A stretch of DNA of 64,000 nucleotides from Prorocentrum cordatum. Taxonomy: Eukaryota > Sar > Dinophyceae > Prorocentrales > Prorocentraceae. The position numbers and the translations under genes were made by a program. The stretch is taken from NCBI GenBank assembly GCA_963575745.1, contig CAUYUJ010012102.1, forward strand, positions 1 to 64,000. The letters run 5' to 3'. The number at the start of each line of letters is the position of its first letter. Position 1 is the stretch's first letter. A model generated the notes under the pieces. That model was not told the DNA's origin, made no database searches, and was given only the letters and a program-made list of their open reading frames with translations. This document shows, piece by piece, positions 17,061 to 26,837 of the stretch.

Positions 17061-17801
17061 ATGGCGCTGAGCGCGCCCACGGCATCGCAGCTGCCTGTGC
17101 AGGGGCCGCGCGCGCCTCCCGGGCTCGAGGCACCTGCAGGGGCGCACGAGGCGGAGACGTTCGACGCCTTCGCTTGGCCATTGGTTCAGCAGTCTGCCGC
17201 CGATGCGATCGAGGAGTCGGAGCACGAGGACGCCGACGACATCGTCTTGCGAGCGGTTCCGCATTTCTCCGCGTCGAGCGGAGGCGCGAGCTACTGCGGC
17301 CTCGCGCGGATCGGCCCCGTCCCCATGGTCGGCAACTTGACCATTCAGGACAAGACGGCTATCCGACAGATGTTCGGCTGCAGAGCGTCGTTCAGGGCGC
17401 GCCGACATGGTCATCGCTCGCTCACGGTCGTCGGCCCGCAGAGCATGGTGCAGTTGGTTTGGGAATTCGCTCGGGATCGTGTCCGCCTCGAAGCAGCAAC
17501 GCGCTCGTGTGCGGGGCCCCGCTTTGTGGAGGCGGAGTGCAGGTTAGGGGATAGCGGCGTCGTTGCAGCAGCAGGCGTGCAACACCTTGAGGGAGTCTGT
17601 TTGGTGCGCCCAACGCTAGGGCCCGAGAAGATCCTTGGCGACAGGTTCCAGCCAGCCTACGTGTACGTTCGCGCCGACGCTTATGCGGGCATACCGCCTG
17701 CATCTTGCGAGCACGGTCGCACGTGTAATGTCTGTCTCTTGCGCAGCACTAGTGCAGCCTGTGCCGATGTTGGAGACGCGCGCGCACCCCTGGCCTCCTG
17801 A
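17061..17801 (+). CDS. Hypothetical protein behind a DinoSL relic, possible KH-like segment
   Basis: 246 residues from the first ATG after the spliced-leader relic. Residues 1-60 are Ala/Pro-rich and acidic. Residues about 85-140 (MVGNLTIQDKTAIRQMFGCRASFRARRHGHRSLTVVGPQSMVQLVWEFA) have the rhythm of a KH RNA-binding domain (invariant-loop region replaced, GC in the third strand, GP before the last helix), but the GxxG loop is absent, so this is only a suggestion. The C-terminal part has six cysteines. A (GA)n tract begins 20 nt after the stop. Position directly behind a DinoSL relic suggests a retroposed, formerly trans-spliced mRNA. It may end early if an intron starts near the repeat. Confidence 0.5.
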   Translation: MALSAPTASQLPVQGPRAPPGLEAPAGAHEAETFDAFAWPLVQQSAADAIEESEHEDADDIVLRAVPHFSASSGGASYCGLARIGPVPMVGNLTIQDKTAIRQMFGCRASFRARRHGHRSLTVVGPQSMVQLVWEFARDRVRLEAATRSCAGPRFVEAECRLGDSGVVAAAGVQHLEGVCLVRPTLGPEKILGDRFQPAYVYVRADAYAGIPPASCEHGRTCNVCLLRSTSAACADVGDARAPLAS

Positions 17802-17820
17802 AGAAGTACGGGGGCGGGGC

Positions 17821-17823
<3 letters not shown>

Positions 17824-17880
<57 letters not shown>

Positions 17881-18074
17881 AGAGAGAGACAGAGAGAGAG
17901 AGGTAATGATATGGAGCTGCACGATACATACCTGCGTTTCAAGTTCACACGGCGTTCTTGCCTGAATTGCAAACGCATGGGGACCTGTTTTTCAACGGTG
18001 GGCTGTTCGCAGCCCTGGAGCACTTTCTTTGGGGAAGGAGTGGGGAGAGCGAAAGAGAGTGAGTAAGCGAGAGA

Positions 18075-18110
<36 letters not shown>
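17824..18110 (+). repeat. (GA)n microsatellites
   Basis: Two GA runs, 17824-17903 and 18069-18112, separated by 165 nt of ordinary sequence. They make long but spurious Arg-Glu or Ser-Leu reading frames. Confidence 0.9.
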
Positions 18111-18112
<2 letters not shown>

Positions 18113-18113
<1 letters not shown>

Positions 18114-18662
18114 CGTGCTTGGGACGGGGGTGCCTTAGTCTAGCTGACGCGTCCTGTCTTTACCCATGGCGCGTCCTCCTTCCCCAGCCCTCATTCCCCT
18201 GGTGATTATACTTCTCTTCGCCCCCCTCGCCCTGCGTCCTCTTGCACTCGTTGGAGTTTCCTCGCGGCCCCCTCGGGCCTTCTCGAGCCTACTCGCCAGG
18301 TGCGCGCAAGAGGCCCATCGAAAGCTCTCAGAGTTCCCTGCGTGGGCTGCAGTCGAACTCAGAGTACGTAGCGTTGGCTCAGTTGGGACCTCTTCAGCCC
18401 CTCTCGTGGCTAGCTTGCGCTAGCTTGCTTTCGGGTTCGCAATGCGAGGCCTCGCTCAGGGGCCGCCTCAGTCCCGCCTGAGATCAGGCCAGCCCCGAAA
18501 GAGGCCTTAGAAGCCCGAAGCGAGCCCCCCCAATAGGGCTCCAAGCAGACCAGCTGGCATCACTATTTTGTTTCTGCGTTGCGTTGGGGCCCCCCTGGGG
18601 AGGAGGGTGGCGCGCCTGGATCTCGCCTGAAAGCCACCTGCGGTCGACTTGGAGCTCTCCGA
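18113..18662. other. No gene seen
   Basis: GC-rich sequence with short Pro/Ser-rich frames. GCTAGCTTGC is repeated at 18411-18427. Nothing codes convincingly. Confidence 0.4.
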
Positions 18663-18936
18663 GGGAAGACGGACCAGGAGGAGGAGGAGAAGTAGGAGTA
18701 GGAGGAGGAGGAGGTGGAGGAGGAGGCGGAGTACGAGGAGGAGGAGCACGAGGAGGAGGAGGAGGAGGAGGAGCACGAGGAGGAGGAGTACGAGAAGGAG
18801 GAGGAGGAGGAGGAGGATGAAGAGGAGAACGACGATGGTGGAAGAGGAGGAAGACGAGGAAGAGGAGGAGGAAGAATGGGAGCCTCTGGATGGGGAAGCG
18901 CAAAGCGTTCACCATTCTAGCCTTCTCTCTCACACA

Positions 18937-18993
<57 letters not shown>

Positions 18994-19020
18994 CTCTCTT
19001 GCTATCTCTCTCTTTTTTTG

Positions 19021-19072
<52 letters not shown>

Positions 19073-19094
19073 GCCCTCTCTCTCTCTCTCTCGC
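18663..19094 (+). repeat. (GGA)n tract followed by (CT)n tract
   Basis: 18675-18880 is a purine-only GGA/GAG tract and 18923-19093 is a CT dinucleotide tract with two interruptions. Purines and pyrimidines change strand within 50 nt, so the two tracts can pair partially. Confidence 0.9.
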
Positions 19095-19303
19095 TGCCCC
19101 GCCACCCCGGGCGCCCCGCAGGCCAGCCCATGGCAGATGGGGCGATCGTCGGCCGCGACTCGGCGATCAAGAGACGCAGGCGACCTCTGCTCGCTGCGTC
19201 GCCCTCCTCGTCGATTTCGGCACTGGCATCGGTGCTGGTCGGACATGTCGGAGCCGACGGCGGAGAGTTCGTAGACGACGACGAGGATCAGGTCTCCCAA
19301 ATG

Positions 19304-19492
19304 AGGCCACAGTAGATTGGGTCGGAGGATCGCACCGCCTCGCGATGAATCGGCGATGCTGCGACGCGATGTGGGGCCCGATTTCTCCAACGCTGACTGC
19401 GACGATGACTCGACGAATCGACGGCGTTGCCGACGCATCGGCGGTGCATCTGCCACGCGGCAGCCATCCTCCGACCCCATCTACTCAGACCC
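19304..19492. mobile_element. Short TIR element, family C, copy 1
   Basis: About 189 bp with terminal inverted repeats: left GGCCACAGTAGATTGGGTCG, right the complement of GGTCTGAGTAGATGGGGTCG, both continuing GAGGAT. The internal sequence (GCGATGTGGGGCCCGATTTC) resembles the copy at 33292-33412. No transposase; MITE-like. Confidence 0.6.
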
Positions 19493-19503
19493 CAGTTGGA
19501 CTC

Positions 19504-19845
19504 CCAGGAGGCGTCGGACATCGATCGGGCGAAACGTGAAATCCGAGGCTGTCTGAATGGGTTTGCGTCCAGCGTGACGCCATACGGACCTCTGATCGAT
19601 AAACTGGTTTTGGCAGCATCCCCTGGGCCAGATGTGGAAATGTATTACTGCAACCCTATGGCGTATTTGTGGAAGGCGTGTCAGGACAACACAGAATTTT
19701 CAGACTATTTGCGCCGACACGTTCGAGGTCTCGCAGGGCCCCTGATTCTCTACCAAGACGAATGCACGCCCGGGAACCAACAGCGGCCAGACCATGGGCG
19801 CAGCGTCATGTGTCAGTACTTCACTCTTAAGGACACGAGAGCGAA
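19504..19845 (+). CDS. Transposase-like dinoflagellate multicopy gene, first exon-like segment
   Basis: Frame carrying DIDRAKREIRGCLNGFASSVTPYGPLIDKLV ... GLAGPLILYQDECTPGNQQRPDHGRSVMCQYFTL. The G-P-L-x-L-Y-x-D-E-x-T-P-G-N segment with an acidic pair is the most characteristic part. I recognise this as a type of large protein repeated many times in dinoflagellate genomes, with an arrangement resembling DNA-transposon transposases, but I cannot name a superfamily. The frame degenerates after FTLKDTR, where an intron probably begins. Exon limits are approximate. The segment begins directly after a TIR element. Confidence 0.45.
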
Positions 19846-20215
19846 ATGTGCCCCTGGGCGCTTGGCCCGCCCGCCGCCCACTGCGTTAGGATCGAATGAA
19901 CGAGCCAGCGGGCACGGCCCACCCCCACCGTAAAATCAGGCGCAGGAGCAGCAGCAACTGAATAAGAGGGCGAAGGCAGGGGCAGGCGAGAACAAGAAGG
20001 GGATGAGGAGGAGGGGGGGAGAAGGAGGAGAAGGAGGAGGGAAGGAGGACGAAGGAAGGAGGAGGAGGAGGAGGAGGAGGAGGAGGAGGAGGAGGAGACG
20101 GAGGAGGAGGGGGAGAGGAGGATTTGTTAGTGCACAAGACGCAGATTGGCGGCGGGATCGAGGCTAATCGCCTGGTTCGGCACCTTTTCTGCTCACACAT
20201 AGGAGTTCCCACCAG

Positions 20216-20766
20216 ACTTCAGGGCCCAGATCAACGGTTGGTTTGTCTTCAGCACGCTTGAAACAAAACATTTAGCACGCGTGGTTGGCGGGATGAGCGT
20301 CGTGACGGCTTCCACATTGAAGCGATTCTTCCCGCCAGAGGGCTTCTGTTTTGATCGAACTGGCATCATGTTGCCAGGTAGGGGTGGCGAGTTTCACTTT
20401 CGAATGCAGTTCAAAATCATCTGCCAGGACGAGAAAGCGATGAAGGCTGCTTTCGGGGCCATTGGATCAGCGGGGCTTAAGCCTTGCCTCCTGTGTAGAA
20501 ATGTAGTCGCGGCCTGGGCTGGGATTGAAGATGAGTATTTCGTATCAGTCGGGGCTGCCAGAGCGAGGGATTTAGACTTACACGACCGAGCCTCGATGAC
20601 GAAGCCTCTGGCCCAAATTCCGCCGACGACCCCCGATGGGCCCGCATGTCAGGACGTATACATCCACACGTGGTTGAGAGCACGCACGAAGATGCACAGC
20701 CGCACTTCAATCATGCATAATCATGCGCCGAAAAACGGGAAAGCTTTAGCAAGCTCGGCGCCTTGA
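20216..20766 (+). CDS. Transposase-like gene, second exon-like segment
   Basis: Reads INGWFVFSTLETKHLARVVGGMSVVTASTLKRFFPPEG, then FKIICQDEKAMKAAFGAIGSAGLKPCLLCRNVV, in which the GSAGLKPCLLC segment looks like a zinc-binding or transposase core motif, then a WLRARTKMHSRTSIMHNHAPKNGKAL end. The frame is open upstream of the first ATG at 20293. It terminates at 20766, while the sequence expected next continues in another frame from 20763, so a one-base break or a short intron lies here. The preceding 370 nt are a probable intron with a GGA tract (20000-20115). Confidence 0.5.
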
Positions 20767-21692
20767 AATGTGAGGCAGCGGTCGCAGGGCGTCCTAGATG
20801 CCGTAGAGCAATGTTACGAGCGCTACCCCCCTTGCCGAATGGGAACATGCGCCAGAGATGTAAGGATGGCTTTAAACTACACGGTTTCAAGCACGTCCCT
20901 TATGGCCTTCTTCAGGATGCACATTGCAGGAAGATAGTAGAGCCGTCAGAGTGCGTCATGTTTGACAACATGCACAACATTCTGGCGTCGGGAGGCCTCG
21001 CGCAGTATCAGGTAAATGGGTTCATTAACACAGTTTTGCGAGAGACGGCCATCACAACTGCCGATCTCGATGAGTTCATGTCGACAGTGGTTGTTCCCCG
21101 ATCGTATTCGAAGCCCCCCGCATCATTTTTTTCCAGCCGCATCGTGCGCAACGAGACTTCACACTGTAAGGGGTTCGCAGGTGAGATGATCACAATTGTG
21201 TCAATGCTCGTGTTGTTTTGCGAAGTTGTTCTGGCTCCTCGGCGCATCCTGGACGATCACGTCGTGTGCATGTGCTTGTTGGGCCAGGTCGTTGATTGGT
21301 GCGTGATTGCCCACGAGTCGGTCTTGTTGCGGCACTGCCAGACGTTGACTGATATATTAGACAGGTACCTGGATATGTCCACGAAACTGCATCCCTCGAT
21401 CGAAAGGCCGAAATTGCACTACTTACAACATACCCCTGGCACCGTGGCCAAGCACGGCATTAACCTCACGTGCTTCGCACCAGAGCGGCGCCACAAGGTA
21501 ACGAAATCGGTCGTTGAGCATACATTTGCAGATCACAACACAGCCACGCACCCCATCAAGAAACTTGTGTTCTTGCACATCCAAGGGCTGATGGAGCCCA
21601 GACGTTCATGGGCACCTACCTGCACCGAGCTCGGAGCCTGGGGGACATTAGTAGCTGGACTTTGGGCTGGCAGAAAGCGCTCGTTCTGCTAG
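20763..21692 (+). CDS. Transposase-like gene, third segment
   Basis: About 309 residues. FKLHGFKHVPYGLLQDAHCRKIVEPSECVMFDNMHNILASGGLAQYQVNGFIN, a hydrophobic helix (ITIVSMLVLFCEVVLA), and near the end RPKLHYLQHTPGTVAKHGINLTCFAPERRHKVTK. The Asp-x-Met-His and Pro-Lys-x-His motifs are spaced as in the larger family. The last residues (after LVFLHIQGLMEP) look like intron read-through, so the exon probably ends near 21600. Same strand and order as the flanking segments. Confidence 0.5.
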   Translation: MKCEAAVAGRPRCRRAMLRALPPLPNGNMRQRCKDGFKLHGFKHVPYGLLQDAHCRKIVEPSECVMFDNMHNILASGGLAQYQVNGFINTVLRETAITTADLDEFMSTVVVPRSYSKPPASFFSSRIVRNETSHCKGFAGEMITIVSMLVLFCEVVLAPRRILDDHVVCMCLLGQVVDWCVIAHESVLLRHCQTLTDILDRYLDMSTKLHPSIERPKLHYLQHTPGTVAKHGINLTCFAPERRHKVTKSVVEHTFADHNTATHPIKKLVFLHIQGLMEPRRSWAPTCTELGAWGTLVAGLWAGRKRSFC

Positions 21693-21943
21693 GGCCCAAG
21701 TGGCCTTCGAGGTTCTTGGGGACTCGGGGCCCGCGCGGGCCGATTCAGGAGACATGGCCGTTGCCAACCCAGGGGATGACGAAGGCCCCGGGGAGAGAAG
21801 AGTAGGAGGAGGAAAGGGAAGGCAGCGCAGAGCGCAGAGGATGGAGGCCAAGGGGGGGAGACGGAGGAGGAGGAGGAGGAGGAGAAGGAGAAGGAGAAAG
21901 ACGAGGAGGAAGCACGCGCGTTTCCCCGAGGATCTCAGAACTG

Positions 21944-22267
21944 ATGGGTCTTCACCGACACGAGATCAACATGTGGGCGTCGACCAGCATGAGAACGCCC
22001 CGAGGCACGTTGCATCTCTCCGACTTGCTGTGGTTTGTGCAAGGGGGCCAGCTGATAGTAGCCAGGCCAGTAATGTTCATTGAAGTGAATTCAACATTCG
22101 CAGCGTTGGCAGATGTATTTGAGAAGGGCGGTGATTCCCTGAACCGCCCAAGCGGGAAGGGCCCAGCTTTCCTTCCAGTCTCGGAGCTGGGGGGCACCCT
22201 CGCTTTCGTGAGAATGCCAGGGCAATCGATTCGGCCCCTTTTTCCAAAATTGCCGATCGAGCTCTAA
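21944..22267 (+). CDS. Transposase-like gene, last exon-like segment
   Basis: 107 residues ending in TAA: INMWASTSMRTPRGTLHLSDLLWFVQGGQLIVARPVMFIEVNSTFAALADVFEKG, then PVSELGGTLAFVRMPGQSIRPLFPKLP. It reads as the C-terminal beta-rich part of the same protein. It is separated from the third segment by about 300 nt with a GGA/GAAGGA tract (21790-21910), a typical repeat-rich intron in this window. Confidence 0.45.
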   Translation: MGLHRHEINMWASTSMRTPRGTLHLSDLLWFVQGGQLIVARPVMFIEVNSTFAALADVFEKGGDSLNRPSGKGPAFLPVSELGGTLAFVRMPGQSIRPLFPKLPIEL

Positions 22268-22834
22268 GCTTGAGGCGCGCAGCAATGCGAGAAGGAGGAA
22301 GAGGATAATACAAGAAGAAAGGCGGGGAGAACGAGGGAGGATGACGAGGAAGAGGAGGGAGAGGAGGAGGATGAGGATAAGGGGGAGGAAGAGGAAGAGG
22401 CCACATATATGGAAACCGACGCGGATCGGTCCCGATTGCATAGTTTCTGATGGCATCGTTCAGTTGTCAACTAGGTGCGCTTGTCTGTCGCTGGCGATGT
22501 ACAGTGCCACGTGGCATCGCTTGCCTGTTGCTGGTGGTGTACAGTTCTACTGCACTGTCAACTGTGCGAGTGCCAATCACGTCCACCTCCTCCTTCACCT
22601 CCTCCTCCAACTTCTCTGCCTCCTCCTCTTGATCCCCCTCTTCCTCCTCCTCCTCGTTCGCCGAAGGCGTCGGTAAAGCAGGCGCCCCGAAGTGCCCCTA
22701 AGAGCCCACGCCGCCACAAAGCGGCCCTTATGAGCCCCCCAGCGAGGCTTCAAAATATTCCCGGGCAGCCCTCCTCGAGGACTCTGAGGACCCCAACCAG
22801 CAAACTGGGGGGGAACGTGATTGATGTCTGCACT

Positions 22835-22891
<57 letters not shown>

Positions 22892-23430
22892 GGAGAGCGA
22901 GGGACACAGGGAGAGGGATAGAGATTATGACCGAGAGAGAGAGTGAGAAACTAAAGGGGAAGCTTGTGTACTTGGAAGGATTCAAGAGGCCGCAAAGAAA
23001 GATAATGTTAGGAAGCATATGAGGAAAACGATTGGGAGGGCGACAACCATGAAACCGTTCCTGGAGGCGCCCGAGAGGGTTCTAAATGCTGTAAAGGGCC
23101 CGCCTGTGCATGCCCCAGGGGCCCTCCGACATTCAAGGCCGAGTGACCCCCCTCCCCCTCGCTTGACAAAGCCGAAGATGTCGAACGCGCTGGCACCTGC
23201 CCGGGTCCGAAAGCCCTGCCCTCACTGATCGCAACCGCTTGACATCTCCAACGCTGTCACAATGGCCGTCGTTCCCAAACAGTGCATGCACGACAGGACT
23301 AGGGCTTGGATTGGCCTGCTGAAATTGTTTGAACAAACAGATGTCGGGCTTGGATTGGCCCCTCCGAAAAAGCTTCGCACGCGTTGCTGGTCTACAGACA
23401 CTGTTTGGGGTGCGCGATCTCATGACAAGA
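22268..23430. other. Repeat-rich, gene-free stretch
   Basis: GGA tract at 22290-22402, CCT runs at 22586-22655, a (GA)n run at 22839-22899 and GC-rich sequence without coding signatures on either strand. Confidence 0.5.
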
Positions 23431-23454
23431 TCAGTAGCCGAATTTTGGCTCCAG
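23431..23454 (+). other. DinoSL relic upstream of the 23.5-kb gene
   Basis: Matches the 22-nt DinoSL with two substitutions and one inserted base (TCAGTAGCC, then GA, then ATTTTGGCTCCAG). It shares the CTCCAG end with the relic at 16990. It lies 63 nt before the ATG. Some 10 nt on, CCGTCAGCTTGCGCTC resembles a second, degraded leader copy as seen at 57099. Confidence 0.7.
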
Positions 23455-23517
23455 CTGTTCAGCACCGTCAGCTTGCGCTCTCACGTCCGACTTGCATTTG
23501 CAGCTCACTGCACAATC

Positions 23518-24549
23518 ATGGCCGCTGCTGCAGCGCCCGTTGTGGAAGCAGTCTCGGCGGAGTCAGCTAGCGAGCAAGCGACTCCGAAAAAGTGCACCAC
23601 CTGCCACTTGCGCATCCCTGACGGCGGAAAGTGCTCGGCGATCTTCAACCCAGGCGAGGGCAAGAGCAGCAAGGCGTATTGGCGCTGCCAGAAATGCGTC
23701 GCGCTCAAGGCCCGTCTCAGGCGCGCCATGGTCGTCGAGGACAGGTTGGACTTCAACAATCAGCCTGATGATGAAAAAAAAAAAATGTTCTTCCAGAGGG
23801 CCGCTGAATTATACGGCCCCAACCTGAAGTTGTTCGTTACCCAGACGCTTGAGAAAATCAGGACTACGACGAAGTCAGCATCTTACGAGGGCGAGGCGTT
23901 CTGGCATACCGAGGACGAGCTCAATAAGAACTTCAAGCCGCATGTGGTGACACACGTCAAAGCGAACGCCCGCAAACTCATGAACTCAACTACAGGGGAA
24001 GTGGAGTGGGAGGTGTTCCGCTACAAGACGAAGACCGTGGACGCCACCGAGGACAAGGAGGTCTTGAAGCGCAAGGCCGAGGTGGAGGAGACCAAGAAAG
24101 CGCCGAAAAAGGTGAAGCAGGAGCAGGCGAAGCCTTCGGATGATGGGGAGGCTAATCCTGACAAGGGCCTCTTCACCGAGAAGCAGCTGAAGCGGGTCCA
24201 GACGGCCTACGACAAGATCGTGGGTAAGGCTGATGAGTTGGACAAGCTATTCCAGGAGTGCTCGGACCCTTCGATGAGTGAGTACGTGCAGACCAGACAC
24301 ATGACGGCGGCTGAGAGAACCTTGGAGTCCCTCGCAGTTCTCCAGACGATGATGAAGACGGCGCTCGATACCAAGAAGGCTCCTCAGGCGGACTTCATGA
24401 AGAGCTTGGCGGGCGTCGTGAAGGCCGCTTTGGACTTGGTGACGACCTCGACGGAGAAGCTGACGTCCTTCAAGCAGGAGGCTGAGGATGACCTAGAGGA
24501 AGGCGCTGAGGGCGAGGAAGGTGCTGCTGACCACGGTGATGTGGAGTAA
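23518..24549 (+). CDS. Cys-rich N-terminal, Lys-rich coiled-coil protein
   Basis: 343 residues from an ATG 63 nt after the DinoSL relic. Residues 26-67 hold a zinc-ribbon-like motif: CTTC ... YWRCQKCVALKARLRR (C26, C29, C57, C60). The same WRCxxCxxLxxRL pattern occurs in the protein at 33440. The rest is highly charged and probably helical: a Lys-rich segment (KRKAEVEETKKAPKKVKQEQAK) that could act as a nuclear signal, then a helical C-terminal half with regular Leu spacing, and an acidic tail (DDLEEGAEGEEG). A nucleic-acid or chromatin role is possible but unproven. One uninterrupted frame with good codon use makes this the clearest host-type gene in the window; absence of introns fits a retroposed copy. 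Confidence 0.7.
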   Translation: MAAAAAPVVEAVSAESASEQATPKKCTTCHLRIPDGGKCSAIFNPGEGKSSKAYWRCQKCVALKARLRRAMVVEDRLDFNNQPDDEKKKMFFQRAAELYGPNLKLFVTQTLEKIRTTTKSASYEGEAFWHTEDELNKNFKPHVVTHVKANARKLMNSTTGEVEWEVFRYKTKTVDATEDKEVLKRKAEVEETKKAPKKVKQEQAKPSDDGEANPDKGLFTEKQLKRVQTAYDKIVGKADELDKLFQECSDPSMSEYVQTRHMTAAERTLESLAVLQTMMKTALDTKKAPQADFMKSLAGVVKAALDLVTTSTEKLTSFKQEAEDDLEEGAEGEEGAADHGDVE

Positions 24550-25019
24550 CGTCCTGATCGCTACGTCCCTGCCGCGCGTGGGCATGAGCCCACAGGAGCC
24601 GACTCCGTGAGAGCTCTACAGGTGCTGTGACATGCTTGCCTTTTCAATGTGCATTGCCCTGAGGCCCAGCCTCGCGGCCTCATGTTCAGGCCCGGGCACA
24701 GAGGGCGATGGGCCGATACGCGAGGAGGCTAGCCCCTCGAAGCTCAAGTTTGTTCTTGCGAGCAAGTGATTTTGCCTCAAAGGCGTATGCCATGCGCGTC
24801 GTCACGTGACCTCCACTCCTCCTCTACTAGACTTCTTTCTCCTGCACACATGTATCGCCCTGTGTGTGTATGTTCTCTGCCTCCAATCTCTGCTGCCCTC
24901 GCGCTCTCCCTCCCCTTCCGACCACCATCCAGAATGTTCTGAGATACGGGATCGAGGGTCCAACTGATCACGTCGGCTGCGTCTGCCCATGCACGTCTCA
25001 ACTGTCACCCCCCCTGTTC
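24550..25019. other. 3' flank of the 23.5-kb gene
   Basis: No coding frame. It holds the first GGCTAGCC hairpin; the rest is unremarkable up to the inverted array. Confidence 0.4.
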
Positions 25020-25184
25020 CCGTGTACGCCCCGTGCGCGCCCCGTGTGCGCCCCGTGCACGCCCCGCGCACGCCCCGTGTACGCCCATGACCCCCCGACG
25101 CACAGCGTACACGGGGCGTGCACGGAGCGTGCACGGGGCGTACGCGGGGCGTAAACGGGGCGTGCACGGGGCGCACACGGGACG
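25020..25184. repeat. Inverted pair of 10-bp tandem arrays (potential cruciform)
   Basis: Left arm (25020-25086) is six to seven copies of a 10-bp unit of the type CGCCCCGTGN. After a 20-nt spacer the right arm (25106-25184) is the same unit on the other strand (GCACGGGGCG type). The arms can pair over roughly 65 bp. Confidence 0.8.
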
Positions 25185-25218
25185 TCGCCCCTCCTCCTCA
25201 GCTGGTGCTTCTCCTCCT

Positions 25219-25399
25219 GACCCGCGAGGGTCCGACGCAATCGAGCAAGTCCTGACCCGCGAAGGTCCGACGCAATCTAGCAAGTCTTGACCCGCGAGGG
25301 TCCGACGCAATCTAGCAAGTCCTGACCGTCCCCCTCCTCCTCCTTACGCAATCTTGCAAGTCCTGATCCGCGAGGCTCCGACGCAATCTAGCAAGTCCT
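25219..25399 (+). repeat. 35-bp tandem repeat, five units
   Basis: Units start at 25219, 25254, 25289, 25324 and 25365. They begin GACCCGCGAGGGTCCGACGC and end AGCAAGTCCT. The fourth has its first half replaced by CCT-rich sequence. Each full unit starts with a near-palindrome, GACCC-GCGA-GGGTC. Confidence 0.85.
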
Positions 25400-26800
25400 G
25401 ACCCTCCTCATCCTCCTTCTCGTCCTCCTCCTCCTCCTCCTCCTCCTCCTCCTCCTGACTCTGCTCACTGCTCAGCGTGCCCAGGGGATGGCGCGGCCCC
25501 CCCTGCCCGCCGATTCGATCGATGCGTTGGGAAACGTCGAGGTGCCTCCCCTGCCCTTCTCGGCAAGCGTGCCATGACGATCGCTCCTGCCCCTCCCCGC
25601 AGCTTCGGGCTCAACGAGGCTAGCCCGTGAGCCCACAGCTGCAATCAGAGTTTGAAGATACAGATTTTTACTTACATTCTCGCCCCCACCATGCCTGCCG
25701 CTCGATCGAAGGCTTCGGATGGGGGGGGGGGGGTGAGGAGGAAGGAAGCAGAGGAGGTCGAAGGAGCGACTTGCGAGGAGGAGGGGGGAAGGAAGGAGAG
25801 GAGGGGGAGGAGGAGGAGGAGGAGGAGGTAGGCAAAAGGACGATGAGGGAAAGGTGGGGTAGGAGGAGGAGGAGCAGAAGGAGGAGGAGGAGGAAAAGGA
25901 GGCCCCTGATCAGGCTGCAACACGTCGGAGTCAGACGGCTCTGGAGTCCTGGGGGAAACGATGCAAGGAACTGATCGCCCTTGCGCCGCAGGTCGATTTC
26001 AAGCATGGCCAGGACTTCGCTAACTGCTTCCAGCGCCCGCTTCGGATCTGCCTGCCCTGCGTTGGGGTCGACGGGTGCGGCGCTGCGTTCTCTCTCATGA
26101 ACGTCTCTGTGGTCGGCCGTAATGTGATGGACATTGAGACGCCATATGACAAAATTTTGGAGGGCCATTTTGGTCCAGGCTCCCCCCCGGGCCCAAACGA
26201 TCCCCCTCCCCTGCAGGCTCAGAAAGCTCACCCTCCCCAGGCTTCGAGAAAACGCCCCCGCAAGACAATCCATCCTCCGCCCACAGAGGCGTCGCGTCGC
26301 TCGGGGAGGGCAGCGGCGACGTCACGCAGATTCAGCTCGAATCAGTCTATGGATGCGATGGGTTGGTGATAGTGCGAGAGCAAGGGTGGGCCACGAATGG
26401 TGCTTCGGGGTCGGCTGAGCGCTGGCGCGTTTGGCCAAGCGCTCAAGGCTAACCCCAACGCGCCATTCGTAACCACGCCCTTGCTCTCGCGCAAGGTGAG
26501 CGGTCCACCGTGCCCCCCCTGGTCGACCGTTGGCCTCAAGAAGGGTCGAGATGACCCCCGTTCTGACATATACTTTCAAGTGCTCACGATGGCAATCAAG
26601 CTCATCAAGGATCTATTTGGGCGGTTCCAAGCGATGCATCAACCCATCCCCAAACGTTGCGATCTTCCTTTTCCTTCTCGTCCTCCTTCCCTTCCTCCTC
26701 CTCCTTCTCCTCCTCCTCCTCCTCCTCCTCCTCCTGCTGATACTCATCCTCGACCTCCCATGCCACCCCCCCCCCTCCGTTTCCAACACCTCCCCTCCCA
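25400..26800. other. Gene-free stretch with purine and pyrimidine tracts
   Basis: CCT tract at 25425-25455, GGA tracts at 25725-25910, CCT tract at 26690-26740. Frames on both strands are Pro-, Arg- or Ser-rich without domains. A GCCATTTTGG word at 26164 is not a convincing leader relic. Confidence 0.45.
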
Positions 26801-26837
26801 CCTTACCTCGCTACTTGTTCCTGGGGGAGGGGGTGAT

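Noticed and set aside
25020-25184. Telomere-like array
   Set aside because: The unit is CGCCCCGTGN, not the TTTAGGG type, and the array is inverted in mid-contig.
26160-26182. GCCATTTTGG word resembling the DinoSL core
   Set aside because: Only a 10-base core agrees; the CCGTA start and CTCAAG end are absent.
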